From positions 1,550,001 through 1,614,000 of the forward strand of contig NZ_LR778301.1 of NCBI RefSeq assembly GCF_902813185.1: a DNA stretch of 64,000 bases, given 5' to 3'. The stretch's first letter is position 1. Each line of letters begins with the position of its first letter. The notes below the pieces were generated by a model. That model saw only the letters and a program-made list of their open reading frames with translations. It had not been told where the DNA came from and searched no databases. Positions 9,785-18,573 of the stretch are shown one piece after another. Source of the stretch: Denitratisoma oestradiolicum (GTDB taxonomy: Bacteria; Pseudomonadota; Gammaproteobacteria; Burkholderiales; Rhodocyclaceae). The position numbers and the translations under genes were made by a program.

Positions 9785-10648
9785 ATGCAACAATCGACTT
9801 CCGAATTTCTCCAACTGCGCGGACGGCGCATCCATGTACGCCTCTGGGGCGAAACCGATGCGCCCCTGTTGTTCCTGCTCCATGGCTGGTGCGAGGTCTC
9901 GGCCTCCTTCCAGTTCGTCGTGGAAGCCTTCCAGCGTTCCTGGCGGGTGATCGCTCCGGATTGGCGCGGCTTCGGCCTGTCCCAGTGGAACGACGGTCAT
10001 TACTGGTTCCCTGACTATTTTGCCGACCTGGACGCCTTGCTCCAGCACTATTCTCCCGACGCCCCCGCCCGCATTGTTGGCCACAGCATGGGGGCCGTGG
10101 TTTCCAGTATCTACGGTGGCGCCTGTCCCGAGCGGGTGTCGGCTCTGGTGAACATGGAGGGCGTCGGCCTTCAGGTGCCCACGCCGGAGGATATGCCGGG
10201 CCGGCTGGCCCAGTGGATACGCCAGTCCGGGCGTGAGGCTTCGTTCCGTACCTATCCGGACCGGACGGCCTTTGCTGCCCGGTTGCGGCGGGACAATCCC
10301 CGCCTGTCGGCAGATCGGGCGGAATACCTGGCCCGGCATCTGGCCCGGGATGTGGAGGGGGGTGTCCGCTGGGCGGCCGATCCCTGCCATCTGTGGGTCA
10401 ATCCGGTTCGCCTTCAACTGGCCGAGGCCATGGCCTGTTGGCGCCGCATCGAGGCGCCGGTGCTGTTCATCCATGGGGCCGATTCCGTCTATATTCGCGA
10501 GGCCTTCGGCTCCCGGCCGGAGGAAATGGACCGCCGGCTGGCCTGCTTCGCGCGGCACCGGGTGGAAACCCTGGCCGACTGCGGCCACAATCTGCATCAC
10601 GACCAGCCCGAGCAAGTGGCGGCCCTGATCGAGGGTTTCCTGCCATGA
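9785..10648 (+). CDS. Alpha/beta hydrolase
   Basis: A 287-residue cytosolic alpha/beta-hydrolase. The nucleophile elbow is GHSMGAV, the oxyanion region LLHGWCE, the acid is likely the Asp in FIHGADSVYI, and the catalytic His lies in DCGHNLHHDQPE near the C-terminus, so the triad is complete. Substrate unknown. It overlaps the following PHP-domain gene by ATGA, implying translational coupling. It is divergent from the gcv riboswitch, with about 95 bp between them. Confidence 0.85.
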   Translation: MQQSTSEFLQLRGRRIHVRLWGETDAPLLFLLHGWCEVSASFQFVVEAFQRSWRVIAPDWRGFGLSQWNDGHYWFPDYFADLDALLQHYSPDAPARIVGHSMGAVVSSIYGGACPERVSALVNMEGVGLQVPTPEDMPGRLAQWIRQSGREASFRTYPDRTAFAARLRRDNPRLSADRAEYLARHLARDVEGGVRWAADPCHLWVNPVRLQLAEAMACWRRIEAPVLFIHGADSVYIREAFGSRPEEMDRRLACFARHRVETLADCGHNLHHDQPEQVAALIEGFLP

Positions 10649-11478
10649 ACGCCGACCTGCATTGCCATTCCACGGTTTCCGATGGCCGTCTGTCGCCGGC
10701 GGAACTGGTGCGCCGGGCCAAGGCCAATGGCGTCGAATTGCTGGCCCTGACTGACCATGACGAGACCGGTGGCCTGGCCGAGGCCCGGGCCGAGGCGGCG
10801 CTACAGGCCTTGCGTTTTGTCGATGGGGTGGAGATTTCCTCCACCTGGGGGAACGACCAGACCCTGCATATCGTTGGACTGGGCATCGATGAGCGCCATC
10901 CTGCCCTGGTGGCGGGCCTGGCCCAGGTACGCAGCGGCCGGGACGCCCGGGCGCGCCGTATCGCCGAGGAACTGGACCGGGCGGCAATCCATGGCGCCTA
11001 CGAGGGCGCCTTGCGCCACGCGGGCAATCCGGCCCTGGTGGGGCGCTCTCATTTTGCCCGCTACATCGTTGAGTGTGGCCGGGCCAAGGACGTGAAATCG
11101 GTGTTCGACTACTGGCTGGCCAAGGGCAAGCCAGGCTATGTGCCCCATTTCTGGGCCACCCTGGAACAGGCCCTGGCCTGGATTCACGGCGCTGGGGGCA
11201 TTGCCGTGCTGGCCCATCCGCTCCGTTACAAGGTCAGCAAAAAGGAACTGCGCCAGGTCTTCGCTGACTTCAAGGATCTGGGTGGGCGCGGCATTGAGGT
11301 GCTGTCCGGCGCCCAGAACGACAACGAGGTGCATGAAATGGCGCGGGTGGCGCGGGAGTTCGGCTTCCTGGCTTCCCGGGCCTCGGATTTTCATGGCCCC
11401 GGCGAAAGCTGGATCGATCTGGGTAAACTGCCTCCCCTGCCCGATGGGCTGACGCCGGTCTGGAGCGAACTGATCTAA
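10645..11478 (+). CDS. rnm: PHP-domain 3',5'-nucleoside bisphosphate phosphatase (RNase AM/YciV family)
   Basis: A 277-residue PHP-fold metallophosphoesterase. Metal ligands show in DLHCHSTVSDG, LTDHDETGG, VDGVEIS, VLAHPLRY and ASDFHGPGES. Family members (E. coli YciV/TrpH, Chromobacterium CV_1693) hydrolyse 3',5'-bisphosphonucleotides such as pAp and trim RNA 5' ends. The start at 10645 overlaps the hydrolase stop. As in enterobacteria it is followed by yciO, which supports the assignment. The true physiological substrate (pAp or RNA) cannot be decided from sequence. Confidence 0.85.
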   Translation: MNADLHCHSTVSDGRLSPAELVRRAKANGVELLALTDHDETGGLAEARAEAALQALRFVDGVEISSTWGNDQTLHIVGLGIDERHPALVAGLAQVRSGRDARARRIAEELDRAAIHGAYEGALRHAGNPALVGRSHFARYIVECGRAKDVKSVFDYWLAKGKPGYVPHFWATLEQALAWIHGAGGIAVLAHPLRYKVSKKELRQVFADFKDLGGRGIEVLSGAQNDNEVHEMARVAREFGFLASRASDFHGPGESWIDLGKLPPLPDGLTPVWSELI

Positions 11479-11540
11479 CGCGCATGGTCGCCAGCACCAC
11501 TCCCGAGGATGAAAATGCGCAAAGGCCAATCGAACGCCCC

Positions 11541-11600
11541 CACCCCCATCCCCGCCCCGGGGCGGGGCTACTCATCAGCTCGCTACGCTCGATGATTACA
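11541..11600. repeat. GC-rich palindromic repeat (family B)
   Basis: Within the 172-bp gap between the PHP gene and yciO lies CACCCCCATCCCCG followed by a perfect 9-bp palindrome CCCCGCCCC/GGGGCGGGG at 11550-11567. A second imperfect inverted repeat, ATCAGCTCGC/GCTCGATGAT, lies at about 11575-11597. A related unit in the opposite orientation is at 51728-51757, and a diverged one lies inside lpdA. No gene is seen here. Confidence 0.65.
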
Positions 11601-11650
11601 CTCGGCTCCGGCGCAGCTTTTTCACGCTAGCGCGAATATTTCCTTGATCC

Positions 11651-12274
11651 ATGTCCCAATTCTTTTCCCTGCATCCCGAACATCCCCAGCCCCGACTGGT
11701 TCGCCAGGCGGCGGACATTTTGCGCAAGGGTGGGCTGATCGCCTTCCCCACCGATGCTGCCTATGCCCTGGGCGGACTGACGGGCGACGCGGCCCTGCTG
11801 GATCGCATCCGCCGCATCCGCGACGTGGATGAGCGGCATTTGTTTACCCTGATGTGCCGGGATCTTTCCGAGATCGCCACCTACGCCCGGGTGGATAACG
11901 CCCAGTACCGTCTGCTGAAGGCCACCACTCCGGGACCCTATACCTTCATTCTCGAAGGCACCAAGGAATTGCCCCGCCGGGTGCTGCATCCCAAGCGCAA
12001 GACCATCGGCCTCAGGGTGCCGGATCATTCCCTTTCCCTGGCCCTGCTGGAGGAACTGGGAGAACCCCTGCTGATTTCGACCCTGCTGCTGCCGGGGGAG
12101 GAACTACCCCTCTCCGATGCCGAGGACATCCGTGAACGCCTGGAGCGGCAACTGGATCTGGTGATCGAGTGCGGCATCTGCGGCGCCGAAATGACCACGG
12201 TGGTCAATCTGGCCGAAGGTGCGCCGGAGCTGGTGCGGGCGGGTCTCGGCCCGCTGCCGCCCCTCGGGCTGTGA
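11651..12274 (+). CDS. yciO: YciO-type Sua5/YrdC family protein
   Basis: A 207-residue member of the Sua5/YciO/YrdC fold, related to threonylcarbamoyl-AMP synthase for tRNA t6A. Visible family features are GGLIAFPTDAAYALGG, RHLFTLMCRDLSEIATYA, PGPYTFIL and the C-terminal TTVVNL region. YciO-branch proteins share the fold, but their role in t6A formation is less certain than that of TsaC. It follows the PHP gene, as in enterobacteria. The upstream gap holds a palindromic repeat and no obvious strong promoter. Confidence 0.88.
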   Translation: MSQFFSLHPEHPQPRLVRQAADILRKGGLIAFPTDAAYALGGLTGDAALLDRIRRIRDVDERHLFTLMCRDLSEIATYARVDNAQYRLLKATTPGPYTFILEGTKELPRRVLHPKRKTIGLRVPDHSLSLALLEELGEPLLISTLLLPGEELPLSDAEDIRERLERQLDLVIECGICGAEMTTVVNLAEGAPELVRAGLGPLPPLGL

Positions 12275-12304
12275 CAGCCCTCTGTTAGAATCCGCGCCCA
12301 TCCC

Positions 12305-12952
12305 ATGGACAACCTGATCCAGACTCTGGCGATCTCCGCCATTCCCATTCTTTTCGCCATTACGCTGCACGAGGCGGCCCATGGCTATGTGGCGCGCCAT
12401 TTCGGCGATCCGACGGCCTGGCAATTGGGGCGCATCAGTCTCAACCCCCTGCGCCACATCGATCCGGTGGGTACGATTCTGGTGCCGGCCATGATCCTGC
12501 TGTTTTCCGGCGGTGGCCTGATGTTCGGCTGGGCCAAGCCGGTGCCGGTGAATTTCGGCCGCCTGCGGCGGCCCAAGCAGGACATGCTCTGGGTGGCGGC
12601 GGCGGGGCCGGCGGCCAATCTGTTCATGGCCTTGTTCTGGGCACTGCTGCTGAAGATCGTGGTAGGCATGCCGGACTTGGATTACAGTCTGGCCCTGGCG
12701 GAAATGGCCCGGGTCGGCATCAGTGTCAATGGGGTGCTGATGATCCTCAACCTGCTGCCCCTGCCGCCCCTGGATGGCGGGCGCATCATGGTGAGCCTGC
12801 TGCCGATCAAGGCCGCCATGAAGTTCGCCCAATTGGAGCGCTATGGCATGATCATTCTGCTGGCGCTGTTGTTTACCCATGTGCTGGATATGCTGTTGCG
12901 GCCGCCCCTGGTGCTGTACATGGCCCTGATCAAGACACTGTTTGGTTTTTGA
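12305..12952 (+). CDS. Site-2 protease family (M50) membrane metalloprotease
   Basis: A 215-residue polytopic membrane protein. The zinc motif HEAAH sits in the first TM helix (residues about 22-26) and the distant aspartate in NLLPLPPLDGGRI near residue 157, which is the S2P/M50 signature. Four to five hydrophobic segments span the sequence. This compact type lacks a PDZ domain, unlike RseP. Substrate unknown. It is packed between yciO and trpS, and its TGA lies 2 bp before the trpS ATG. Confidence 0.88.
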   Translation: MDNLIQTLAISAIPILFAITLHEAAHGYVARHFGDPTAWQLGRISLNPLRHIDPVGTILVPAMILLFSGGGLMFGWAKPVPVNFGRLRRPKQDMLWVAAAGPAANLFMALFWALLLKIVVGMPDLDYSLALAEMARVGISVNGVLMILNLLPLPPLDGGRIMVSLLPIKAAMKFAQLERYGMIILLALLFTHVLDMLLRPPLVLYMALIKTLFGF

Positions 12953-12954
12953 AT

Positions 12955-14157
12955 ATGTACGCTGAAAGAGTTCTCTCCGGCATGCGCCCCACCGGGCGCC
13001 TTCATCTGGGCCACTACCATGGGGTGCTGGCCAATTGGGTCAGGCTCCAGCATGCCTATCCCTGTCTGTTCTTCGTCGCCGACTGGCACGCCCTGACCAC
13101 GGCCTACGACGAGCCGGGCACCATCACCGACAATGCCATCGATATGGTTGTCGACTGGCTCGCTGCCGGAGTCGATCCGGAAAAGGCCACGATCTTCATC
13201 CAGTCCCAGGTGCCGGAGCATGCGGAGCTGCATCTGCTGCTGTCGATGATCACGCCGCTGGGCTGGCTGGAGCGGGTGCCCACCTACAAGGATCAGCAGG
13301 AGAAGCTGACCCACAAGGATCTGACCACCTACGGCTTCCTCGGCTACCCTTTGCTGATGAGTTCCGACATCCTGATCTACCGGGCCGACAAGGTGCCGGT
13401 GGGCGAGGATCAGGTGCCCCATGTGGAGTTCACCCGCGAGCTGGCCCGCCGCTTCAACCATATCTACGGTCGCGAGCCCGGCTTCGAGGACAAGGCCAGG
13501 GAGTCCATGAAAAAGCTTGGAGGCAAGGGTGCCAAGTTGTATGGAGAGCTGCGCAATCGCTATCAGGAGAAGGGCGACGGGGAGGCCCTGGAACAGGCTC
13601 GCGCTCTGCTGCACGAGGCCCAGAGCCTGTCCATGCTGGATCGGGAACGCCTGTTCGGTTACCTGGAGGGCGGCGGCAAGATGATCCTGGTGGAGCCCGG
13701 CGCCCTGCTGACCGAGGCGTCGCGGATGCCGGGGCTGGACGGCCAGAAGATGTCCAAGTCCTACGGCAACACCATCGCCCTGCGGGAGGACGAGGAGTCC
13801 ATCCGCAAGAAGATACGCACCATGCAGACCGATCCCCAACGGGTGCGCCGCACCGATCCGGGCGATCCGGACAAGTGTCCGGTCTGGCAGTTCCATCTGA
13901 TCTACTCCGACGATGGTGTCAGGCAGTGGGTGCAGGAGGGTTGTCGTTCCGCAGGCATCGGTTGTCTCGATTGCAAGCAGCCGGTGATCGATGGCGTGCT
14001 CAAGGAGCAGGAACCCATGCGGGAGCGGGCGCGGATATACGAGGAAAATCCCCAGGTGGTGAAGGATATCCTGGCCGCAGGGCGTGAACGGGCCAGCATC
14101 CTGGCCCGGGAAACCATGGCTGATGTGCGGGCGGCCATCGGGGTGAGTTACGGCTGA
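12955..14157 (+). CDS. trpS: Tryptophanyl-tRNA synthetase
   Basis: Class I aminoacyl-tRNA synthetase charging tRNA-Trp. The HIGH-type motif is GRLHLGHYHGV near the N-terminus, and the KMSKS loop is GQKMSKSYGN. At 400 residues it is the longer TrpS variant, with an insert (about 185-230) between the two halves. I chose the ATG at 12955; a TTG at 12949 is in frame but overlaps the preceding stop. It lies between an M50 protease gene and scpA, an arrangement I associate with betaproteobacteria. Confidence 0.97.
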   Translation: MYAERVLSGMRPTGRLHLGHYHGVLANWVRLQHAYPCLFFVADWHALTTAYDEPGTITDNAIDMVVDWLAAGVDPEKATIFIQSQVPEHAELHLLLSMITPLGWLERVPTYKDQQEKLTHKDLTTYGFLGYPLLMSSDILIYRADKVPVGEDQVPHVEFTRELARRFNHIYGREPGFEDKARESMKKLGGKGAKLYGELRNRYQEKGDGEALEQARALLHEAQSLSMLDRERLFGYLEGGGKMILVEPGALLTEASRMPGLDGQKMSKSYGNTIALREDEESIRKKIRTMQTDPQRVRRTDPGDPDKCPVWQFHLIYSDDGVRQWVQEGCRSAGIGCLDCKQPVIDGVLKEQEPMRERARIYEENPQVVKDILAAGRERASILARETMADVRAAIGVSYG

Positions 14158-14163
14158 ACGCCC

Positions 14164-14994
14164 ATGGACGAGGTCGCCAGCATCGAAGAACTTGCCCCTC
14201 TGGTCGCTCATCCGGTCAAGGTCTATGGGGAGCTGATGGCAGAGATGCCCCGGGATCTGTACATCCCGCCCGATGCGCTGGAAGTCATTCTGGAATCCTT
14301 CGAAGGCCCCCTGGACCTGCTGCTGTATTTGATCCGCAAGGCCAACGTCAATGTACTCGACATTCCGATGGCGCCCCTGACTGCCCAGTATCTCAAGTAC
14401 GTGGATGCGATGCAGAAGCGGCGCAATCTGGAGCTGGCGGCCGAATACCTGCTGATGGCGGCGATGCTGATCGAGATCAAGTCCCGCATGTTGCTGCCGC
14501 GCCCGCCCAAGGCCGAGACCGGCGAAGCGGAGGACCCCCGGGCCGAACTGGTGCGCCGTTTGCTGGAGTATGAACAGATGAAAATGGCGGCGGCCAAGAT
14601 TGATGCCCTGCCCCAGGCCGGACGTAATTATGAATGGGTAACCGTGTGGATCGCCGACAAGGTGGTGGAACGCCAGCCGGAAGTCAGTCTGCATGACCTG
14701 CAACTGGCCTGGCTGGGCCTGATGAAGCAGGCCCATGTTACCCAGCATCACAAGATCCATCGCGAGGAACTGTCGGTGCGGGAGTTCATGACGGCCATCC
14801 TGCGCCGGCTCCAGGGCCGGGGCTTCGTGGTGTTCGAGGATCTTTTCGATGTGGCCCTGGGGCGCCAGGCTCTGGTGGTGAGTTTTCTCGCCATCCTGGA
14901 ACTGGCCCGTGAAAGCCTGGTGGATATCACCCAGGCCGAGGCATTGGCCCCCATTTATGTGAGAGTTCCCGATGCTCCAACTCTACAAGCCTGA
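14164..14994 (+). CDS. scpA: Segregation and condensation protein A
   Basis: The kleisin subunit of the Smc-ScpAB chromosome condensation complex, 276 residues. The N-terminal kleisin helix region [23 protein letters not shown] is highly characteristic, followed by [19 protein letters not shown]. The C-terminal winged-helix part ends with [14 protein letters not shown]. It overlaps scpB by 23 bp, as is typical for this pair. No smc gene lies in this window. Confidence 0.96.
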   Translation: MDEVASIEELAPLVAHPVKVYGELMAEMPRDLYIPPDALEVILESFEGPLDLLLYLIRKANVNVLDIPMAPLTAQYLKYVDAMQKRRNLELAAEYLLMAAMLIEIKSRMLLPRPPKAETGEAEDPRAELVRRLLEYEQMKMAAAKIDALPQAGRNYEWVTVWIADKVVERQPEVSLHDLQLAWLGLMKQAHVTQHHKIHREELSVREFMTAILRRLQGRGFVVFEDLFDVALGRQALVVSFLAILELARESLVDITQAEALAPIYVRVPDAPTLQA

Positions 14995-15589
14995 AGATTA
15001 CAAGCGGGTATTGGAAACAGCCCTGCTGGTGGCGGCGGACCCGGTGCCGCTGGCCGATCTGAAGCGCCTCTTCGACCAGGAGTTCGACGAGGACACCTGG
15101 CGTACCCTGCTTGACGACCTGCGTCGGGACTGGGCCGGTCGGGGGGTGGAACTGGTACAACTGGCCACTGGCTGGCGCTTCCAGACCCGGCCCGAGTACC
15201 AGTTCTATCTGGACCGGCTGAAAAACGAGAAGCCCCCCAAATATTCCCGTGCGGTGATGGAAACCCTGGCTATCATCGCCTACCGTCAACCGGTGACCAG
15301 GGGCGACATTGAAGATATCCGTGGTGTGGCGGTCTCTCCCAATGTGTTGAAGGTGCTGGAGGGGCGCGGCTGGGTGGATACGGTGGGGCATCGCGATGCG
15401 CCGGGTCGCCCCGCCCTCTATGCCACGACTCGCAAATTTCTTGACGACCTTGGGTTGCGCAGCCTGTCGGAGCTGCCGCCGCTGACCGAAATCGAAAAGG
15501 TGATGGACCTTGCAGAAACCCCGTTCTCCCAAGAAGCGCAGTCCCCTGCGCTCCCCCCAGCCGAAGGCCAAGGCTCCTTCCAGATCTAG
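14972..15589 (+). CDS. scpB: Segregation and condensation protein B
   Basis: Winged-helix partner of ScpA in the Smc complex, 205 residues. Recognisable parts are the N-terminal [21 protein letters not shown], the central [28 protein letters not shown] and [18 protein letters not shown]. The first ATG overlaps scpA and the 3' end overlaps rluB by 80 bp, so all three are probably translated from one message. Confidence 0.96.
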   Translation: MLQLYKPEDYKRVLETALLVAADPVPLADLKRLFDQEFDEDTWRTLLDDLRRDWAGRGVELVQLATGWRFQTRPEYQFYLDRLKNEKPPKYSRAVMETLAIIAYRQPVTRGDIEDIRGVAVSPNVLKVLEGRGWVDTVGHRDAPGRPALYATTRKFLDDLGLRSLSELPPLTEIEKVMDLAETPFSQEAQSPALPPAEGQGSFQI

Positions 15590-16496
15590 GGCGTCCCCGG
15601 ACGTTCGTCATCCTCCCCGTGTGGAGCCGGGTGCGGAGGAACTGGCGTTCCCGGACTATCTGGAGTCGGTGGAGTTGGTGGGGCAGCCAGTGCCTCACAG
15701 CCGCCCCGCAGCGGGCCGTTTTGCCGCCGAAGTCGAGGAAGCCAGCATCAAGCTGCAAAAGGCCCTGGCCGATGCTGGCCATGGTTCCCGTCGGGAGCTG
15801 GAACAATGGATCGCGGAAGGGCGGGTCAGTGTCAATGGGGAGCCGGCCCATGTGGGGCAGCGTATCGGCCCCAAGGACAAGGTCCGTCTCAACGGCAAGC
15901 TGGTGCAACTGCATCTGGGCTGGTCCCGGTTGCCTCGAGTGTTGCTGTATCACAAGCCGGAGGGGGAAATCGTCTCACGGGATGACCCGGAAGGTCGGGT
16001 CAGCGTCTTTGAACGCTTCCCCCGCATTCGCAGTGGGCGCTGGATCACCGTCGGCCGGCTGGACTTGAACTCCTGTGGCCTCCTGGTGGCCACCAACAGT
16101 GGCGAACTGGCCAACAAGCTGATGCACCCCCGCTATGGCATCGACCGAGAGTACGCCGTGCGTGTCCTGGGCGAGCTGTCGGACGAGGTTTTGCAGCAGT
16201 TGCGGGAAGGCATCGAGCTGGAGGACGGTCGCGCTGCATTCACCCACATTGCCGCGGCGGGGGGGGAGGGGGCCAATCGCTGGTTCCGGGTGACCCTGGC
16301 CGAGGGACGGAACCGGGAGGTGCGGCGCATGTTCGAGGCCGTCGGGATCACCGTCAGCCGCCTGATGCGAGTGCGCTATGGTCCCCTGGTCCTGCCGCCC
16401 CAGTTGAAACGGGGTCAGTGTCGGGAGCTCAATGAGCAGGAAACCAAGGCCCTGCTGGCAGCCCTCAAGCCGCAAAAAAACCCGAATAATCCGTAG
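15510..16496 (+). CDS. rluB: 23S rRNA pseudouridine synthase, RluB type
   Basis: An RsuA-family pseudouridine synthase (U2605-type position of 23S rRNA). A basic N-terminal extension of about 75 residues leads to an S4 domain ([20 protein letters not shown]) and the catalytic domain with Asp in [15 protein letters not shown]. The C-terminal [13 protein letters not shown] is typical. The start is a TTG at 15510 preceded by AAGGTGATGG; a later start near the S4 domain would also give a functional core. RluB rather than RluE/F is inferred from length and from the scpAB neighbourhood. Confidence 0.88.
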   Translation: MQKPRSPKKRSPLRSPQPKAKAPSRSRASPDVRHPPRVEPGAEELAFPDYLESVELVGQPVPHSRPAAGRFAAEVEEASIKLQKALADAGHGSRRELEQWIAEGRVSVNGEPAHVGQRIGPKDKVRLNGKLVQLHLGWSRLPRVLLYHKPEGEIVSRDDPEGRVSVFERFPRIRSGRWITVGRLDLNSCGLLVATNSGELANKLMHPRYGIDREYAVRVLGELSDEVLQQLREGIELEDGRAAFTHIAAAGGEGANRWFRVTLAEGRNREVRRMFEAVGITVSRLMRVRYGPLVLPPQLKRGQCRELNEQETKALLAALKPQKNPNNP

Positions 16497-16501
16497 TCTG
16501 C

Positions 16502-16531
16502 TTGCGCCGGAACAGTCCCGCCTGTTACAAT
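16502..16531 (+). promoter_or_regulatory. Predicted sigma-70 promoter before rimP
   Basis: TTGCGC at 16502-16507 and TACAAT at 16526-16531 with 18 bp between. It lies just after the rluB stop and about 90 bp before rimP. It could start the rimP-nusA-infB-rbfA-truB message. Confidence 0.5.
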
Positions 16532-16582
16532 TGATGTGTTTATTTGGCACCGTTTCCCGTCGTGGGAGGCGGGCTTACGAAG

Positions 16583-16606
16583 AATGGGCAGTTTGCCCAT
16601 TTTTTA
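16583..16606 (+). terminator. Hairpin with T-run in the rimP leader
   Basis: AATGGGCA, loop GTT, TGCCCATT, then TTTTT. It is a short intrinsic terminator shape located between the predicted promoter and the rimP start. It may end rluB transcription or act as an attenuator of the nusA operon; sequence alone does not decide. Confidence 0.6.
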
Positions 16607-16622
16607 TTTGTGGCGCGGGAAT

Positions 16623-17051
16623 ATGCAGGTTGTTGAATTGATCGAACAGGCCGTGGCAGGCCTTGGGTATGAGCTTGTGGATCTCGAGACGAGTCCGCGA
16701 GGTCGCTTGCTGCGCGTTTTTATCGACAAACCCGAAGGGGTCAATGTGGATGATTGCGTCACGGTCAGCAATCATCTGACGCGGCTGTTCATGGCGGAAA
16801 ACGTCGATTATGACCGGCTCGAGGTCTCGTCGCCCGGTCTTGATCGCCCCCTCAAGAAGCCGGCGGATTACGAGCGTTTTTCGGGTCAGGAAGTGCAGTT
16901 GAAGTTGCGGGTGCCTCACGGTAATCAGCGCAATTTCAGCGGTGTGATTGGTGGTTTGCGGGATGGCCTGGTGGTGTTGCGGACGGAGGAGGGGGAGCGG
17001 GAGCTTCCCTTCGATAATGTCGAGAAGGCCCGCCTGGTGCCGAAGTTCTGA
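16623..17051 (+). CDS. rimP: Ribosome maturation factor RimP
   Basis: A 142-residue factor needed for 30S subunit maturation. Diagnostic stretches are [36 protein letters not shown], split over the N-terminal domain, then [20 protein letters not shown]. The ATG at 16623 is the start that fits the family; the open frame runs 29 codons upstream through the hairpin leader, which is not RimP-like. First gene of the nusA-infB operon. Confidence 0.96.
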   Translation: MQVVELIEQAVAGLGYELVDLETSPRGRLLRVFIDKPEGVNVDDCVTVSNHLTRLFMAENVDYDRLEVSSPGLDRPLKKPADYERFSGQEVQLKLRVPHGNQRNFSGVIGGLRDGLVVLRTEEGERELPFDNVEKARLVPKF

Positions 17052-17076
17052 ATTTGGGATTGTGGGAGAGTAAGGA

Positions 17077-18558
17077 ATGAGCCGCGAAATGCTGTTGATG
17101 GTGGACGCCCTGGCACGGGAGAAGAACGTCGAGCGCAATATTGTGTTCGGCGCCCTCGAGCTGGCGCTGGCCTCCGCCACAAAAAAACGCATCAACGACG
17201 AAGCCGACGTGCGGGTCGAGATCGATCGCAACACGGGTGAGTTCGAGGCCTTCCGCCGCTGGGTGGTGGTGACCGACGAGGAATTCGAGAATCCGGAAAA
17301 TCAAATCATTCTGGAGGATGCCCAGCAGCAGGTGTCCGAAGTGGTCCTGGGCGATTACATTGAGGAGGCCCTGGAGCCCATAGACTTCGGACGCATTGGT
17401 GCTCAGGCTGCCAAGCAGGTGATTCTGCAAAAGATCCGCGACGCGGAGCGGGAGCAGTTGCTCAATGACTTCCTGGAGCGCAAGGAGCATCTGGTTACCG
17501 GCGCCATCAAGCGCATGGAAAAGGGTAACGCCATCATCGAGGCCGGACGGGTCGAGGCACTGCTGCCCCGGGATCAGATGATTCCCAAGGAAAATCTGCG
17601 GCCGGGGGACCGGGTGCGGGCCTGGCTGAAGAAGATCGACCGAGCGGCTCGGGGGCCCCAGTTGATTCTGTCGCGGACGGCGCCAGAGTTCATCGTCAAG
17701 CTGTTCGAACTGGAAGTCCCGGAAATCGAGGAAGGCCTGCTGGAAATCAAGTCGGCGGCCCGGGATGCCGGTATTCGCGCCAAGATAGCCGTCAAATCCA
17801 ACGATCCCCGAGTCGACCCCATTGGCACCTGCGTTGGCATGCGGGGCTCTCGTGTCACGGCGGTGACCAATGAATTGTCCGGCGAACGGGTCGATATCGT
17901 GCTCTGGTCGGCGGATCCGGCTCAGTTTGTGATTGGTGCCCTGGCGCCGGCCGAAGTCATGTCCATCATGGTGGATGAGGAAAAGCACGCCATGGACGTG
18001 GTGGTGAGCGAGGACAACCTGGCCATCGCCATCGGGCGTGGCGGTCAGAATGTCCGCCTGGCCTCGGAGCTGACTGGCTGGACCATCAACCTGATGACGA
18101 TCGAGCAGTCCCAGCAGAAGCAGGAGGCCGAAAGTTCGGCGATCCGGTCCCTGTTCATGGAAAAGCTCGATGTGGACGAGGAGGTGGCCGACATCCTGAT
18201 CCAGGAAGGGTTCTCCACTCTGGAGGAAGTGGCTTACGTGCCCTTGGCGGAAATGTTGGAAATCGACGCTTTCGACGAGGCGACGATCAACGAGTTGCGT
18301 GACCGAGCCCGTAACGTGTTGCTTACCGAAGCCATTGTGGATGAGGAACAACTGGAAAATGTCGAGGACGCCCTGATCAACCTGGACGGCATGGACAAGG
18401 CTCTGGCCGCCAAGCTGGCCAGGCACGACATCAAGACTTTGGACGACTTGGCAGATCTGGCAGTCGATGAGCTGGTCGAAATCACCGGCATCGATGATGC
18501 ACGGGCCAAGGCATTGATCACCAATGCGCGGGCCCACTGGTTCGCGGATGAAGCATAA
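17077..18558 (+). CDS. nusA: Transcription termination/antitermination factor NusA
   Basis: An RNA polymerase-associated elongation factor of 493 residues. The order is an N-terminal RNAP-binding domain ([17 protein letters not shown]), S1, two KH domains ([14 protein letters not shown] and [15 protein letters not shown]) and two C-terminal acidic HhH-like repeats ([34 protein letters not shown]). The C-terminal repeats are typical of proteobacterial NusA. It lies 25 bp after rimP and 15 bp before infB. Confidence 0.98.
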   Translation: MSREMLLMVDALAREKNVERNIVFGALELALASATKKRINDEADVRVEIDRNTGEFEAFRRWVVVTDEEFENPENQIILEDAQQQVSEVVLGDYIEEALEPIDFGRIGAQAAKQVILQKIRDAEREQLLNDFLERKEHLVTGAIKRMEKGNAIIEAGRVEALLPRDQMIPKENLRPGDRVRAWLKKIDRAARGPQLILSRTAPEFIVKLFELEVPEIEEGLLEIKSAARDAGIRAKIAVKSNDPRVDPIGTCVGMRGSRVTAVTNELSGERVDIVLWSADPAQFVIGALAPAEVMSIMVDEEKHAMDVVVSEDNLAIAIGRGGQNVRLASELTGWTINLMTIEQSQQKQEAESSAIRSLFMEKLDVDEEVADILIQEGFSTLEEVAYVPLAEMLEIDAFDEATINELRDRARNVLLTEAIVDEEQLENVEDALINLDGMDKALAAKLARHDIKTLDDLADLAVDELVEITGIDDARAKALITNARAHWFADEA

Positions 18559-18573
18559 ATAAAGGGAACGACC

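Noticed and set aside
9470..10987. Upstream extension of the gcvT open frame
   Set aside because: It runs through the riboswitch and two genes on the other strand; the GcvT N-terminus is clear at 9469.
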